Shown here one piece after another: positions 7,601 through 17,100 of a DNA stretch of 64,000 bases (position 1 is its first letter; every line of letters starts with the position of its first letter). The DNA comes from a virus. The notes under the pieces were generated by a model, which worked only from the letters and a program-made list of their open reading frames with translations, had not been told where the DNA came from and did not search any database. The stretch is taken from positions 1 through 64,000 of the IMG/VR virus record IMGVR_UViG_3300042549_005531; one strand, written 5' to 3'. Position numbers and translations under genes: made by a program.

Positions 7601-9333
7601 ATCCTGAAGGTATTGTTGATAACTATAGAACATTTTTAGCTAACGAATATACTGATATTGAAAAATCAAAAGGTGAAATAGTAAATATTACAAATTATAA
7701 TAATAGATTAATAATACATCATGAAAATAGTATTAAAGCTACAGCTACAAGAGATAGGATTAAAACTGATGAAAGTGAAGCATTTGTTGGAGCAGGCGAT
7801 TTGTTTGATTATCCTCCAAAAGATTTAATTCTTACTGATAGTGGGTATGGAGGATTACATCACCAATTTGCTAGTGTTCTTACTCAATACGGTATATTCT
7901 ATCCAGACGTTAATACTAATAAAATTATATTATTAGCTGATGGATTAAAAATTATATCTGATGAAGGTTTGTCTATATTTTTTATGAGAAATATAAAATT
8001 AAATTTTGAAAACTTTTATAGAAATTTAATATTTAATCTTTGTCCTACTTGGACAGCAGGTACTTATGTAACAGGACAAGTTCGTAAATATAATAATGCT
8101 TTATGGAATTGTTTAAATACAACAACTGATGTCCCTACTTTTACAAGTACTAATTGGGAAATACTATATAGTTATGATAATTTTAAATTTAAAGGTAAAG
8201 ATTCTATATATTATGGATACATAGCTGGATTTGATAATTATTATAAAAGATATTTACTTACTAAAAAAGATTTAACTGTAACTGATACTTTTATAGACCA
8301 ATTTAAAGGTCAATATGATAAAGAAGAAATTGACAACAATTGGTCAATAGGAAATCTTTTTATATATGAAAATCAACTATACAGAATAACTTCTACTTTA
8401 TTACCTGATGGTATAGATTTAGGTGGAGGTCATTATGCAGTAGGTGTATACTTTAACGATAAAACTTATTTTGTTCAAGAAAGATATACAATAGGATATT
8501 ATCCTGATTTTAAAGGTTGGGCTAGTTATTATAATTTTTATCCTGATAATTATGTAAATAATAATACTCAATTTTTTTGGACTAAAGAAAATGTTATGTT
8601 TGAACATAATAAAGATGTATTGCTTATTCCTAATAACAATGGGCCCGTACCTTCAATTATTGAACCTGTATTTAATAATAATGAACCAGCTAGATTGATA
8701 TCTAGTCAATGGAAGACTAAAGCTTTAGATACTAGTAACAATGAAGAAGTACTTACTACATTTGATACTGCTCAAGCTTATAACTCTTATCAACTATCTA
8801 AAGAAAATACAATTGTAAATACTGATAATAGTAGAAACTTAGAAGGATATTGGTCACATAATGAATTTAGAGATAATACTGCTGATAATAATTTAAAAGT
8901 AGTTGACAATGATTTATGGTATAGACCTTTTACTAATAACTTAAATCTTAATAAACATTGGACTAAGATTAAAAAATTAGTAGATTTTTGGTTTGGAGTT
9001 AGATTTAAATATTTTACTCATACAGAAGAAGAAGATTTATTAGGTGGTACAAGTGGATTATCGTCACCATCTGATTATGCTACTTATATTACTGCTGATT
9101 TAAATACTCCTGTACCTATTAGTGCAGGTGATATATTAAAATTAACTACAAGTACTTTTTCTATATATGTTAAAGTTATATCTTACAATTCAGGTGTAAA
9201 TTATTTTATTAAATTATATGAACCTATTGTATTTGGTGGTAATTTTGAATTAACTGAAATAAGTAGAATTAATAAAAAACCTAAACTGTATTTACTTGAT
9301 GTAACTAAATTAGTAATTAAAAATATACGATAA
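4690..9333 (+). CDS. Muzzle-like tail protein
   Basis: 1547 residues, beta-rich throughout with few long helices and no signal peptide. It starts with a short extended segment (MQPFLLNTEGDPKNQPDKSS). A central part (about 1000-1100) has NRLIIHHENSIKAT, VGAGDLFDYP, DSGYGGLHHQFA and QYGIFYPDV in order. This series is typical of the very large tail-barrel proteins related to P22 gp10-type hubs and of the crAss-like muzzle protein. The protein would form the distal end of the short tail through which DNA and cargo proteins leave. The gene follows the ring-type protein and precedes a ferritin-like gene and the cargo genes, as expected. AT-richness and codon use match its neighbours. Confidence 0.75.
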   Translation: MQPFLLNTEGDPKNQPDKSSRLNINVNLTSELGSIVTEDGNDPLHLYPTIETFTAVTIGKIPLLDGKTVIFSCVPGNSVINSLNRRLVNAEIGVLSTDGSYRVLLRDNYPDPAAGDVIDFGWDLNTQIQGTYKINFDNTITVYFVDNKNPIRCLNIDNPNINTDNFYRIVSTVEFNKLNVLTPFTNNIINLQEINTGGNLPSGVYYAIAAYADENFNETNTLFPSNPISIVDENFLSDVSQYDGCAANTPTSKSFTISISNVETSFTYFRIYIVAKIGGVFTVYDYDFHAITGSTFSLSIPTLTNKPTSSLDVLVNKIGWIAKTVTQIDSQLYIGNLKEKERTSLQPWINNIVVNADIDEIGNVNNSDDFRNEKTIYTDRVFQYDEVYALYATVSYVDGSESEAYHIPGRSSANIDLPKYAGGVKATTETIRIADFGLPYDVWTYDGGGAADTSPGGEMTNIDINSQTFHAFDTSYNPLASTNLGYWENQNEFYPNLSDWDILDSDGTGLGTLRGTHVKHHRMPNPKYLQTDGNDTSQYKRLGLVFSNIKLPEELENEIVAINFYYAKRSNENRLVFGQSLLLNDVLLVKVSDNLPFQDGSGQWSNDTVYSLGTTLVVADFGSTGTTSGGSPLAKRLILSEDRFKAAPFDAISQLTNPSSISYLKPIKTLKMKLLNYNSSGSLWSNTGNLNYVVKAYWDIDDANAEIMHSTNPSIALRRTKPCLTIENIPNNALTGGVPLADFTLKTNHYKSDKHIILETENILKTSELYPNGVVTYTFSAAHPGFETSGSPGTESNEYNELVVCNLYNYKTDVYNSFDFQELAFTNNSFALTSDAFDGTGQSTSVVYGGDTFVGWSGYRGTSDIVPALNFATTGNTAGEWRILHKYLAETINNVNYRHEGPNQYDIYYPKTGIQPVLDVPLLPNGFGNYYGYNTDYTSVNDLKQPNIHSKNFIPSVDSFPTRIARSSKDNPEGIVDNYRTFLANEYTDIEKSKGEIVNITNYNNRLIIHHENSIKATATRDRIKTDESEAFVGAGDLFDYPPKDLILTDSGYGGLHHQFASVLTQYGIFYPDVNTNKIILLADGLKIISDEGLSIFFMRNIKLNFENFYRNLIFNLCPTWTAGTYVTGQVRKYNNALWNCLNTTTDVPTFTSTNWEILYSYDNFKFKGKDSIYYGYIAGFDNYYKRYLLTKKDLTVTDTFIDQFKGQYDKEEIDNNWSIGNLFIYENQLYRITSTLLPDGIDLGGGHYAVGVYFNDKTYFVQERYTIGYYPDFKGWASYYNFYPDNYVNNNTQFFWTKENVMFEHNKDVLLIPNNNGPVPSIIEPVFNNNEPARLISSQWKTKALDTSNNEEVLTTFDTAQAYNSYQLSKENTIVNTDNSRNLEGYWSHNEFRDNTADNNLKVVDNDLWYRPFTNNLNLNKHWTKIKKLVDFWFGVRFKYFTHTEEEDLLGGTSGLSSPSDYATYITADLNTPVPISAGDILKLTTSTFSIYVKVISYNSGVNYFIKLYEPIVFGGNFELTEISRINKKPKLYLLDVTKLVIKNIR

Positions 9334-9351
9334 CAATTAAAAATAAAAATT

Positions 9352-9732
9352 ATGATGCTTAATATTAAAAAATCTGAATCTAGATATAGTGTTCCTCAAT
9401 TAGTAGCTGAATTATTAGAATCAGTAACTATTATACATAAATTTCATTTAGTATCTAAATCTTATTCTGAGCATAAAGCTTTAGGAGGATTTTATGAAGA
9501 GATAGCAGGTTTTGCAGATTCTTTATTTGAAACATTTGCTTGGAGAAATAACTCAATAGAAATACCTCGTCCTACTTTAACGGATGTTAATGCAATAAGT
9601 TATTTAGAAAAATTAGCTAACTTTGTAGAAAATGCTAGAATGGTTACAACTTTTTCTGATTTACAAAATCAAATGGATGAAGTTAAAACATTGATTTACG
9701 GCACGTTGTACAAACTTAAGAACTTAAAATAA
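9352..9732 (+). CDS. Ferritin-like/Dps-like small protein (DUF5856-like)
   Basis: 126 residues, all helical: two long helical hairpins. HKFHLVSKSYSEHKALGGFY is followed by EEIAGFADSLFET, so His and Glu/Asp residues are spaced as in ferritin-like four-helix bundles (H..H...SxxH...E..D...E). I believe this is the DUF5856 type found in phages. Whether it binds iron is not shown. It sits between the muzzle and the first cargo protein, so it may be a minor virion component. Met2 at 9355 is an equally good start. Confidence 0.65.
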   Translation: MMLNIKKSESRYSVPQLVAELLESVTIIHKFHLVSKSYSEHKALGGFYEEIAGFADSLFETFAWRNNSIEIPRPTLTDVNAISYLEKLANFVENARMVTTFSDLQNQMDEVKTLIYGTLYKLKNLK

Positions 9733-12261
9733 ATGAAACAAAGAACGTTATCTAAATATTCTGATGGAGGAAATGTTCCTAAAAAACCTAAGTATTCTTT
9801 AAAAATGAATACTGAAAGAATAGCTAGTGACAACACTTCTTCATATACTAAACCTTACAAAACAGTTAACGAAAGACCTATTGAACCTATGAGTTTTTTT
9901 GACCCAACAGGTGTAAGTAATTATCCAGAGTTAATGCAAGCTTATAATGAAGGAAGATATAAAGATTTACCCATTGAATTATTAGGTTCTTTACCTATGA
10001 TTGGTAAATTTGGTAAAGTTATGAGTACACTTAAAACAAAACGTAATGTACCTATTGGTAGATTTTTACCATTAATAGATGATGCTAATGAAATTATTAA
10101 ATATCAAGATGGAGGTCAAATTATGAAACAAAAAACATTACCCGAATATAAAAAAGGTGGAATGATTAAAAGAGCTGATGGTTCTTATTCTAAACGTGGA
10201 CTTTGGGACAACGTAAGGGCTAATGCTGGTTCTGGTAAAAAGCCTACCAAAGAAATGTTAAAACAAGAACGTAAGATTAAAGCTAAAATGGAAGAAGGAG
10301 GTGTCATAGACAATCCAGGATTCAATGCTTTACCTAAAGAAGTTCAAGAAAATATTATAGCTAATATGGCTATGGGAGGTTATATTTATAGTGAAGGAGG
10401 TAATATACATATTAAACCTGAAAACAAAGGTAAATTTACTTCATGGGCAGAATCTCATGGTATGGGAGTACAAGAAGCAGCTAGTCACGTAATGGCTAAT
10501 AAAGAAGATTATTCTTCTACTATTGTTAAACGTGCAAACTTTGCTAAAAATGCTTCTAAGTGGAAACATCAAGATGGAGGAACAATTAATCGTTCTTTAA
10601 ATCAATATTCTCAAGGTGGAAATATGACTGGACCTATTCAATTAGGTGCTATGGTTGGTGAACTAGCATTAGGTGCTATTCCTGATAATCAAGTAACTGA
10701 TACTGAAGGTAATGCTGTTGGTACATACCAAAGTACAGGAAAATCTATTGGTCAAGGTGCTTTAAAAGGAGCAGCTGCTGGTTCTATGTTTGGTCCTGTA
10801 GGTACTGTTGTTGGTGGTCTTGCTGGTGGAGCAATGGGATATTTTCAAGGTAAAGAGGAAGAAAATGAAGTAAAGAAAATGCAAGCTGATGCTAATAACA
10901 TTATCATGTCTAAAAGAAGAATTGGAGGACCTAATTCTCCAATAACTACTATGCCTACTAATGTTAATAATATGTATCCTTATGGCGGTACTATAAATGA
11001 TGACCAACCTGGTGCTATTGCTGAATTAGAATTGCAAGAACAAATGCAATTACCTAATGGTACTGTAATGGGAGTTGATGGTCCAAGTCACGAACAAGGT
11101 GGTATTGAAGTTAATGTACCTGAAGGAACTAGAGTATTTAGCGATAGATTAAAAAATGGTAAAAGAACTTTTGCTCAAGACGCTAAATCAATTAATAGTA
11201 AAATAGCTAAATTAGATAAAAAACCTGATAGTCAAGCTAAGTCTAATACTGAAATGTTATTTAATAAACAATTAGATAATTTATTTAATACTCAAGAAGA
11301 AATGAAAATAGTTAAAGAACAAAAAAGAATGTTTAGTAAAGGAGGAACAATACCTCCTGCACATAATGGTATGTACCCTGCACATAATGTTAGAATTATG
11401 AGGCATGGTGGATTAATGCATTATGATGGTGAAAACGGTAATGGTGTAATTTTTAGCGACCCTGCTGTAGTTATTACAGACCCTTTAGCTCAATATAAAT
11501 GGGGAATGGAAAACAAAAATTCTAATCTGTTTCCTTCACAACCTAATCAAGTTGTTGCTGATAATTATGGAGTTCAAAGACCTTCTGTAACAAAAGGTAC
11601 TCAATCTTTTAGACAAAGTGAACCAAATAATACAAATTCTAATTATTTTACTCCTCAAAACATGGGTTATGTTAGTCAAGGTTTAACTAACTTAATACAA
11701 AATCAACAAATTAATAAAGTTAAAGCTCCTAGAAGTATTGCACCTGTAACTTTTAGTGCAGGTAGAAGTCCTGAGTATGTTGACTATTCTGCTGAAAGAG
11801 CTGCTATTGATGCTGAAATTGCCGCTGCAAGAAGAGGTTTAAATTTAGGAAGTGGTAGTTATTCTACTCAAGCTGCTAACTTACAAAAGATTAGAAATCA
11901 ACAAATGATGGGTAAAGGTCGTTCTTTCCAAACTCAAGAAAACGCTAATAAACAATTAAACAATGCTTATAGTGGAGCACAAGCTGCTGCTTATAATCAA
12001 GGTGTAAGTTCTAATTTAGGTATTGACCAATATAATTTAGAAAATAGACAAAATTATGAATTATGGAAAGCTGGCAATAGAATGAAATCTACTGGTGCTA
12101 TGGGAGATAACATGACTAACATGTTCAATAATCAAATAGCTAAAGAAAATCAACTAGCTTATTATGAAATGATGAGTAGAATGTATGAAGATAAAATACG
12201 TAAAGATATAGCTGTTAAAAAATATGGCGGTACTATTAAAAAACGCTCTCTAAAAAAATAA
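9733..12261 (+). CDS. Virion cargo-type protein with Y-x-x-GG repeats
   Basis: 842 residues. A short motif of the form K/N-x-x-T/S-L-x-x-Y-x-x-GG recurs at residue 2 (KQRTLSKYSDGG), near 131 (KQKTLPEYKKGG) and near 285 (NRSLNQYSQGG). Related YGG and GG motifs continue to the C-terminus. Residues about 300-375 are very Gly/Ala-rich and hydrophobic, like a glycine-zipper membrane segment. Near residue 450 is VDGPSHEQGGIEV followed by PEGTRVFSDRLK, a combination I associate with virion proteins of crAss-like and related phages. The last 250 residues are Gln/Asn-rich and helical. The gene order muzzle, this gene, next gene, RNA polymerase fits the crAss-like cargo proteins that are packed in the tail and ejected. 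Confidence 0.7.
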   Translation: MKQRTLSKYSDGGNVPKKPKYSLKMNTERIASDNTSSYTKPYKTVNERPIEPMSFFDPTGVSNYPELMQAYNEGRYKDLPIELLGSLPMIGKFGKVMSTLKTKRNVPIGRFLPLIDDANEIIKYQDGGQIMKQKTLPEYKKGGMIKRADGSYSKRGLWDNVRANAGSGKKPTKEMLKQERKIKAKMEEGGVIDNPGFNALPKEVQENIIANMAMGGYIYSEGGNIHIKPENKGKFTSWAESHGMGVQEAASHVMANKEDYSSTIVKRANFAKNASKWKHQDGGTINRSLNQYSQGGNMTGPIQLGAMVGELALGAIPDNQVTDTEGNAVGTYQSTGKSIGQGALKGAAAGSMFGPVGTVVGGLAGGAMGYFQGKEEENEVKKMQADANNIIMSKRRIGGPNSPITTMPTNVNNMYPYGGTINDDQPGAIAELELQEQMQLPNGTVMGVDGPSHEQGGIEVNVPEGTRVFSDRLKNGKRTFAQDAKSINSKIAKLDKKPDSQAKSNTEMLFNKQLDNLFNTQEEMKIVKEQKRMFSKGGTIPPAHNGMYPAHNVRIMRHGGLMHYDGENGNGVIFSDPAVVITDPLAQYKWGMENKNSNLFPSQPNQVVADNYGVQRPSVTKGTQSFRQSEPNNTNSNYFTPQNMGYVSQGLTNLIQNQQINKVKAPRSIAPVTFSAGRSPEYVDYSAERAAIDAEIAAARRGLNLGSGSYSTQAANLQKIRNQQMMGKGRSFQTQENANKQLNNAYSGAQAAAYNQGVSSNLGIDQYNLENRQNYELWKAGNRMKSTGAMGDNMTNMFNNQIAKENQLAYYEMMSRMYEDKIRKDIAVKKYGGTIKKRSLKK

Positions 12262-12265
12262 AATT

Positions 12266-12299
12266 AAAAAAAGTCCAAGTAATAATTTGGACTTTTTTT
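12266..12299 (+). terminator. Intrinsic terminator between cargo genes
   Basis: A-rich stem AAAAAGTCCAA, loop GTAATAA, TTTGGAC and a run of seven T. It follows the 842-residue cargo gene by a few bases and precedes a new promoter, splitting the late arm into two transcription units. Confidence 0.85.
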
Positions 12300-12321
12300 A
12301 TTTAAAATATATCTATCTTTG
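12286..12321 (+). promoter_or_regulatory. Bacteroidota-type promoter for second cargo gene and RNA polymerase genes
   Basis: TATCTTTG at 12314-12321 matches TAnnTTTG. A TTTG at 12286-12289 could be the -33 box, though the 24-base spacing is long. The expected start site, about seven bases downstream, is some 20 bases before the ATG at 12350. The preceding terminator supports a fresh transcription start here. Confidence 0.7.
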
Positions 12322-12349
12322 TAGTTCAGTATTAAAAATAAAACTACAA

Positions 12350-14158
12350 ATGGCTATAAATTGGAATCAGGCGGAATATGTCGCACCAAAACTACAAATT
12401 GTTCCAGAACAACTACCTGTTGAAGCAGGTGTTAAAGTAGGAGCAGTGCTTCAAGACAGATTTGACAAATCATACGAAAATTTAACTAAGTCAGAAGAAG
12501 CTCTTCGTCAAATGGCATTGAATGCTAATGAAGTTGACAGACCTGAAGTTGAAAGAATATACAATCAATATTCAGAACAATTAAAAGGTATTGATAAAAC
12601 AGATTTACATAATGCTAGATGGAAAACTTTAAAGTTAGCTACTGAAGCTGCTAATAATTATATGTCTGTTGCTCAACGCAATAAAGAAATTAAAGCACAA
12701 GAAGAAATGATTTCTAAAGACCCTAGATATGCTTTAAAACGTGAAGAAGCTTTACAAGATTTTAGAAAAGGTTTATCTTCTGTTGGATGGGATGCAGACA
12801 AAAGAACATTTTCTAATTTAAATATATCTCCATATAGTGCTGCTGCTGACGTAGATAAAGTTAAATACTATACTACTTATGGTAAGTTAATGGAACCTAT
12901 TGTAAAATCTATTAAAAATAAAACAGTTGTACCTGTTGATGAAAATGGTAACGAAACTACTTTAGAAAAAGCTCCTTATTTTAAAACTATTAACACTCAA
13001 GGTCAAGTTTCAATACTACCTGCTTCTCAATTATTTAGAACATTAAAAGATGTAGGGATGTCTGACGATAATGTTAGAGCTGAATTAGAAAGAGATGCTA
13101 GACGTACAGGTAAAACTGTTGACCAATTATTTGAAGAAGAACACGTTCCTGCATTAAAAGCTGTATCTAAATTACTTGCTCAAAGCAAAACTCAAACTGT
13201 TGACCAAGAAGATATAAAAGTTAATAAAAACTATGGTGCTAGTACTGCTGGAGGAGTAAAATCTTACCAAACTTTAGATAATACTTTTAATTTACCTATG
13301 ATACCTTCTCAAAATAAAGTAGAAATAGATGAAAGTTATGGAAATTTACAAAAAAGTTTATCGAAATTAGAATTTGATGAAAACGGAAATCAAATAGAAA
13401 AACCTTTAACTGATGATGTAAAATCAGCAATAAAGAATATGCCACCTTGGCTTAATATACCTAAAGTAGATTTAGAAAAAATGATACCTGGAGGTAAACT
13501 TACTGACTTTGTTCCTCCTAAAATGTACGAATATCTTAAAGGTAAAAATCTTACAGATAGGCAAATAAAAAATGCTTTTGAAAATCATGCAAACAAAATG
13601 CATAAATTAGTTAATACAGATTATACTTTTTTAAATAAGTCTGACCAATCTCAAGCATTAAATGCTATATTAAGTGCTACTTCTGGAGGAGAATTTGTTG
13701 ATGAAAACGGAGAAACAATAAGTAAAGTTGAAGGCTTAGAAAAAGGAAATATTAAATTTAATCCTTCTTTAAGTAAATTTTATATTGTAAAAGATAACAA
13801 ACAATATTATCCTAAAATTGAGTTACCTACTGTAATTACAGCTTTAGAGCAAGCTAAAGAATTAGTTGATGATTTTACTAATTTAAATTCTAAAACTAAT
13901 ATTGTTAATATGGGAGATAGAATATTTACAATAACTAAAAGTGATATTAGACCTGATGGAACTTATACTGGTACAATAGGAGAAGTTCAAGAAGTTGGTG
14001 GTGAACAAGGCAGTAAGAAATATAAACAAATTACTAAACCTACTATTTATGATACAAAACAAGGAGGTACTGATTTATTACCTACACCAGTTAAAGCAAT
14101 AATTTTAAATTTATTAAAAGAATCAACTAACCAATTAGGAGTAATAGGAGTACAATAA
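12350..14158 (+). CDS. Virion cargo-type protein
   Basis: 602 residues from ATG 12350. The open frame extends upstream to 12287, but that part lies in the terminator and promoter, so 12350 is the real start. The N-terminus (MAINWNQAEYVAPKLQIVPE) leads into a long helical region (about 40-140) with many Lys/Glu/Gln. The rest is mixed and rich in Asn and Lys. No catalytic motif is visible. Position between the first cargo protein and the giant RNA polymerase gene fits the second crAss-like cargo protein; the match is by gene order. It is separated by 2 bases from the next gene. Confidence 0.65.
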   Translation: MAINWNQAEYVAPKLQIVPEQLPVEAGVKVGAVLQDRFDKSYENLTKSEEALRQMALNANEVDRPEVERIYNQYSEQLKGIDKTDLHNARWKTLKLATEAANNYMSVAQRNKEIKAQEEMISKDPRYALKREEALQDFRKGLSSVGWDADKRTFSNLNISPYSAAADVDKVKYYTTYGKLMEPIVKSIKNKTVVPVDENGNETTLEKAPYFKTINTQGQVSILPASQLFRTLKDVGMSDDNVRAELERDARRTGKTVDQLFEEEHVPALKAVSKLLAQSKTQTVDQEDIKVNKNYGASTAGGVKSYQTLDNTFNLPMIPSQNKVEIDESYGNLQKSLSKLEFDENGNQIEKPLTDDVKSAIKNMPPWLNIPKVDLEKMIPGGKLTDFVPPKMYEYLKGKNLTDRQIKNAFENHANKMHKLVNTDYTFLNKSDQSQALNAILSATSGGEFVDENGETISKVEGLEKGNIKFNPSLSKFYIVKDNKQYYPKIELPTVITALEQAKELVDDFTNLNSKTNIVNMGDRIFTITKSDIRPDGTYTGTIGEVQEVGGEQGSKKYKQITKPTIYDTKQGGTDLLPTPVKAIILNLLKESTNQLGVIGVQ

Positions 14159-14160
14159 TT

Positions 14161-17100
14161 ATGGCAGAAATAGATGAAAATTTAATATTAGGTTTAGATG
14201 ATAATACAGATGACCCTATTGATTATAAAGGTTCAACAAAATTAAAAAAAGTAATGAAACTTCAAGCTGAACAGGATATGATGAATACTGTTAGAAGAGG
14301 TTTATTAAATACTCCTGTTGCAGAAAGTGTTTCTAATTTAGCACCAATAGATTCTTATTGGGAAGAAGGAGAAACTTTATATGATTTAAAAAGAGGACAA
14401 TCTAATTATCTTGCTGAACAACAAGGAAGTCTTATAAAAATAGCTAATAGTTTAGGTCAAGGTGTAGGTACTTTTGGTACAACAATAGCTTCAACATTAG
14501 CTACATTAGGTAGTGCAGGTATAGCTGCTGGTGGTCAAATAGGTGATTTAGTTACTGGTCAAGATAATGTTGATTTTTTAGATTTTACTTTAAACAATCC
14601 TGTTACACAAGCTATTAGTGAATTAGATAAACATATTAAAGAAGAACTACTTCCTACTTATTATACTGATGAGCAAAAAAATAGTCTGTTATCTGCTTCT
14701 ACTCTTACTGAAGGTGTTAACGGTGTTGGGTTTTTATTATCAAATATTGTTCCTAATGCTTTAATTACTAAAGCTTTTGGTAGTTTAGCTAAAACTATTG
14801 CTATGGCTAAAGTTGGTAAATTAACTCCTGCTTTAGAAACAGCAATTATGTCTGGTAAGATTACTTCTCAAGAAGCAGCTAAGATAGGAAGTTTTGTAAA
14901 ACCTTTGTTAAAAACAGGTGAAATAACTGGTGCTTTAGTAGGTAGAGTCGGAGAATCTGCTATGGAAGCTTACGGTACTTACGAACAGTTAATTAATGAA
15001 GGTACTGACGAAGAAACTGCTAAAAAAATGAGAGATAACGTATTTATGGGTAATATGTTATTAGCTACAAGTGATTTTCTTCAAGCTACACGTTGGTTAA
15101 ATAAAGGAGGTATTGCTGATGATATTATAAAAGTAGGTTCTAAAGCTGCAATTAAACCTTCTACTTTTAAAGATAAATTAGGAAGTTTATTATATGAAGG
15201 TGTTACTGAAGCAGGTGAAGAAGGTTTTCAGTTCCTTTTACAAAAAGGTGCAGAAAAAGCAGCTAAGTCAGGTAATTTTGCTTCAGAAGTTATAGGTTCA
15301 ACTGAAGAATTATTCAATACAGTTGAAGGACAAAAGTCAATGTTGTTAGGTGCAGTTCTCGGTGCTGGTGCATCTACTGCATTTGCTGCAATGAATAAGT
15401 CAGAAAAAAATAAATTTCTAAATGAAACTGTAGCTCAAATAAATGCTAATCCTACAATTAAAGATAGATACATAATTAATTCTGAAGGACAAAGAATTAT
15501 AAATCCTGAATTTGAAAAAAGTTCAGAAGAATTTGTTCGTTTTGAAAATATAAAAGAGCAAGCTAAAGCTGAAAATGATATGGAAACATATAAATTAGCT
15601 GAAGATTTACAATTTGCTAATTTAGTTGCTTCTAGAAAAAGAGCTGATTTATTTGATGATTTTGTTATAGAATTAGAAGCTTTAGGTAAAGCTAACCCTT
15701 CTGAAATAAAAGCCATGTTTGGAGAAATGCCAAAAGATGAATTTGGTGATGAAATAAGCCCTTCTCAATTATCAAGAGAGTATATTACTAAAGCTAAAAA
15801 TATTTCTAAAATGATTGATGGTATAGATTCAGTACCTCAATTTAACAATTTATCTTTAGAAGGAAAAAACGTAATAGCTAAAACTTTATTAACTCAAGAT
15901 GCTTTATTAAAGTCATATAAAGATTTACAAATAAAAGTAGATGCTATGGCTTTATCTGAAAATCCTTTAGATTTAGCTAAAGCTACCGATTTAAGAAACA
16001 AAGCAGAAAGTATTGAAAAAGAATACAAAGCTAATACTGATTTATTAAATTCTTTTTTAGCTTCACCAGCTAAAGTTGAAAAAGTTGTTGAGCAAAACGT
16101 AGAACAAGAACTTAAACAACAAGAAAATTTTGTTGAAAAACAAGTAAAGGATTTTAATAATAATAAATTAAAAGTTTCTGAACTTGAATCTCAATTAGAA
16201 AGTTTAACTAGAAATGAAGAAACTGCTGAAAGTAATTATGAAATATTATTACCTAATGGAGATAGAGTTGATATATTAAAAGCTGAAGATAATAGTACTG
16301 TTTTTATAGATAAAGATGGTAATGATGTAACTGAAAATTTTTATAATAAAAATCCTAATGCCAAGATAGTTGAAAAAGGTACTTTAGAATTACTTAAATT
16401 AAAAGTTACTGATGTAGATTTAGATGATTCTCAAGAAGCTCCTGAAGGAACTGTTAGAGATGAATTTAAATTTAAAAAACCTACTTTGTTTTCTAGTTCT
16501 GGCAGAAGTTCTTTAGGTAAAGATGAATTTAATGATTTAGGAGATAGAAGAGATTTAAATATTAATCCTTCACGTAAATTATATTTTGACACTTTAGCTG
16601 AATTATCTAATTCTGATGTACCTTTATCTTTAAAATTAGAAGTAGCTCCTCAAACATTTGAAGGAATTACTTATCCTACTACTATAAGAGGAGTGACTTA
16701 TAAAACTCCACCTATTATAGCAGTATTATATAAAAACGGTAAAGTTGTAGAAAAAGATGGTGTTCGTGCATATACTGTATTAAACGAAGCTAATAATGCT
16801 AATGTTAAAGCAAACGAACAAGAAAAACTTGACTATAATAAGTTTATAGATAATGTAAAAGATAGAGAAGAACAAGGTTTAGAAAGTTATGTTACTGTTG
16901 AAAGTATATCTCCTGGATTTTTAAATCTTAAAAAGGATTTAATGGAAGAACCATTATCTACTTTAAAAGATATACCTGCTGTTACTGCTGGAGGTTATAA
17001 GTTAGCTGTATCTAGGATTGACCTTGTAACTGGAATACCTGTTATAGAACATAATGGTCAAAAAGTAAATGTTAAATGGAGTGGTAGACCTTATATAGCT

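Noticed and set aside
12287-12349. Upstream extension of the second cargo gene to 12287
   Set aside because: This part lies within the terminator hairpin and the TATCTTTG promoter; the ATG at 12350 has a good A-rich leader and natural protein start.
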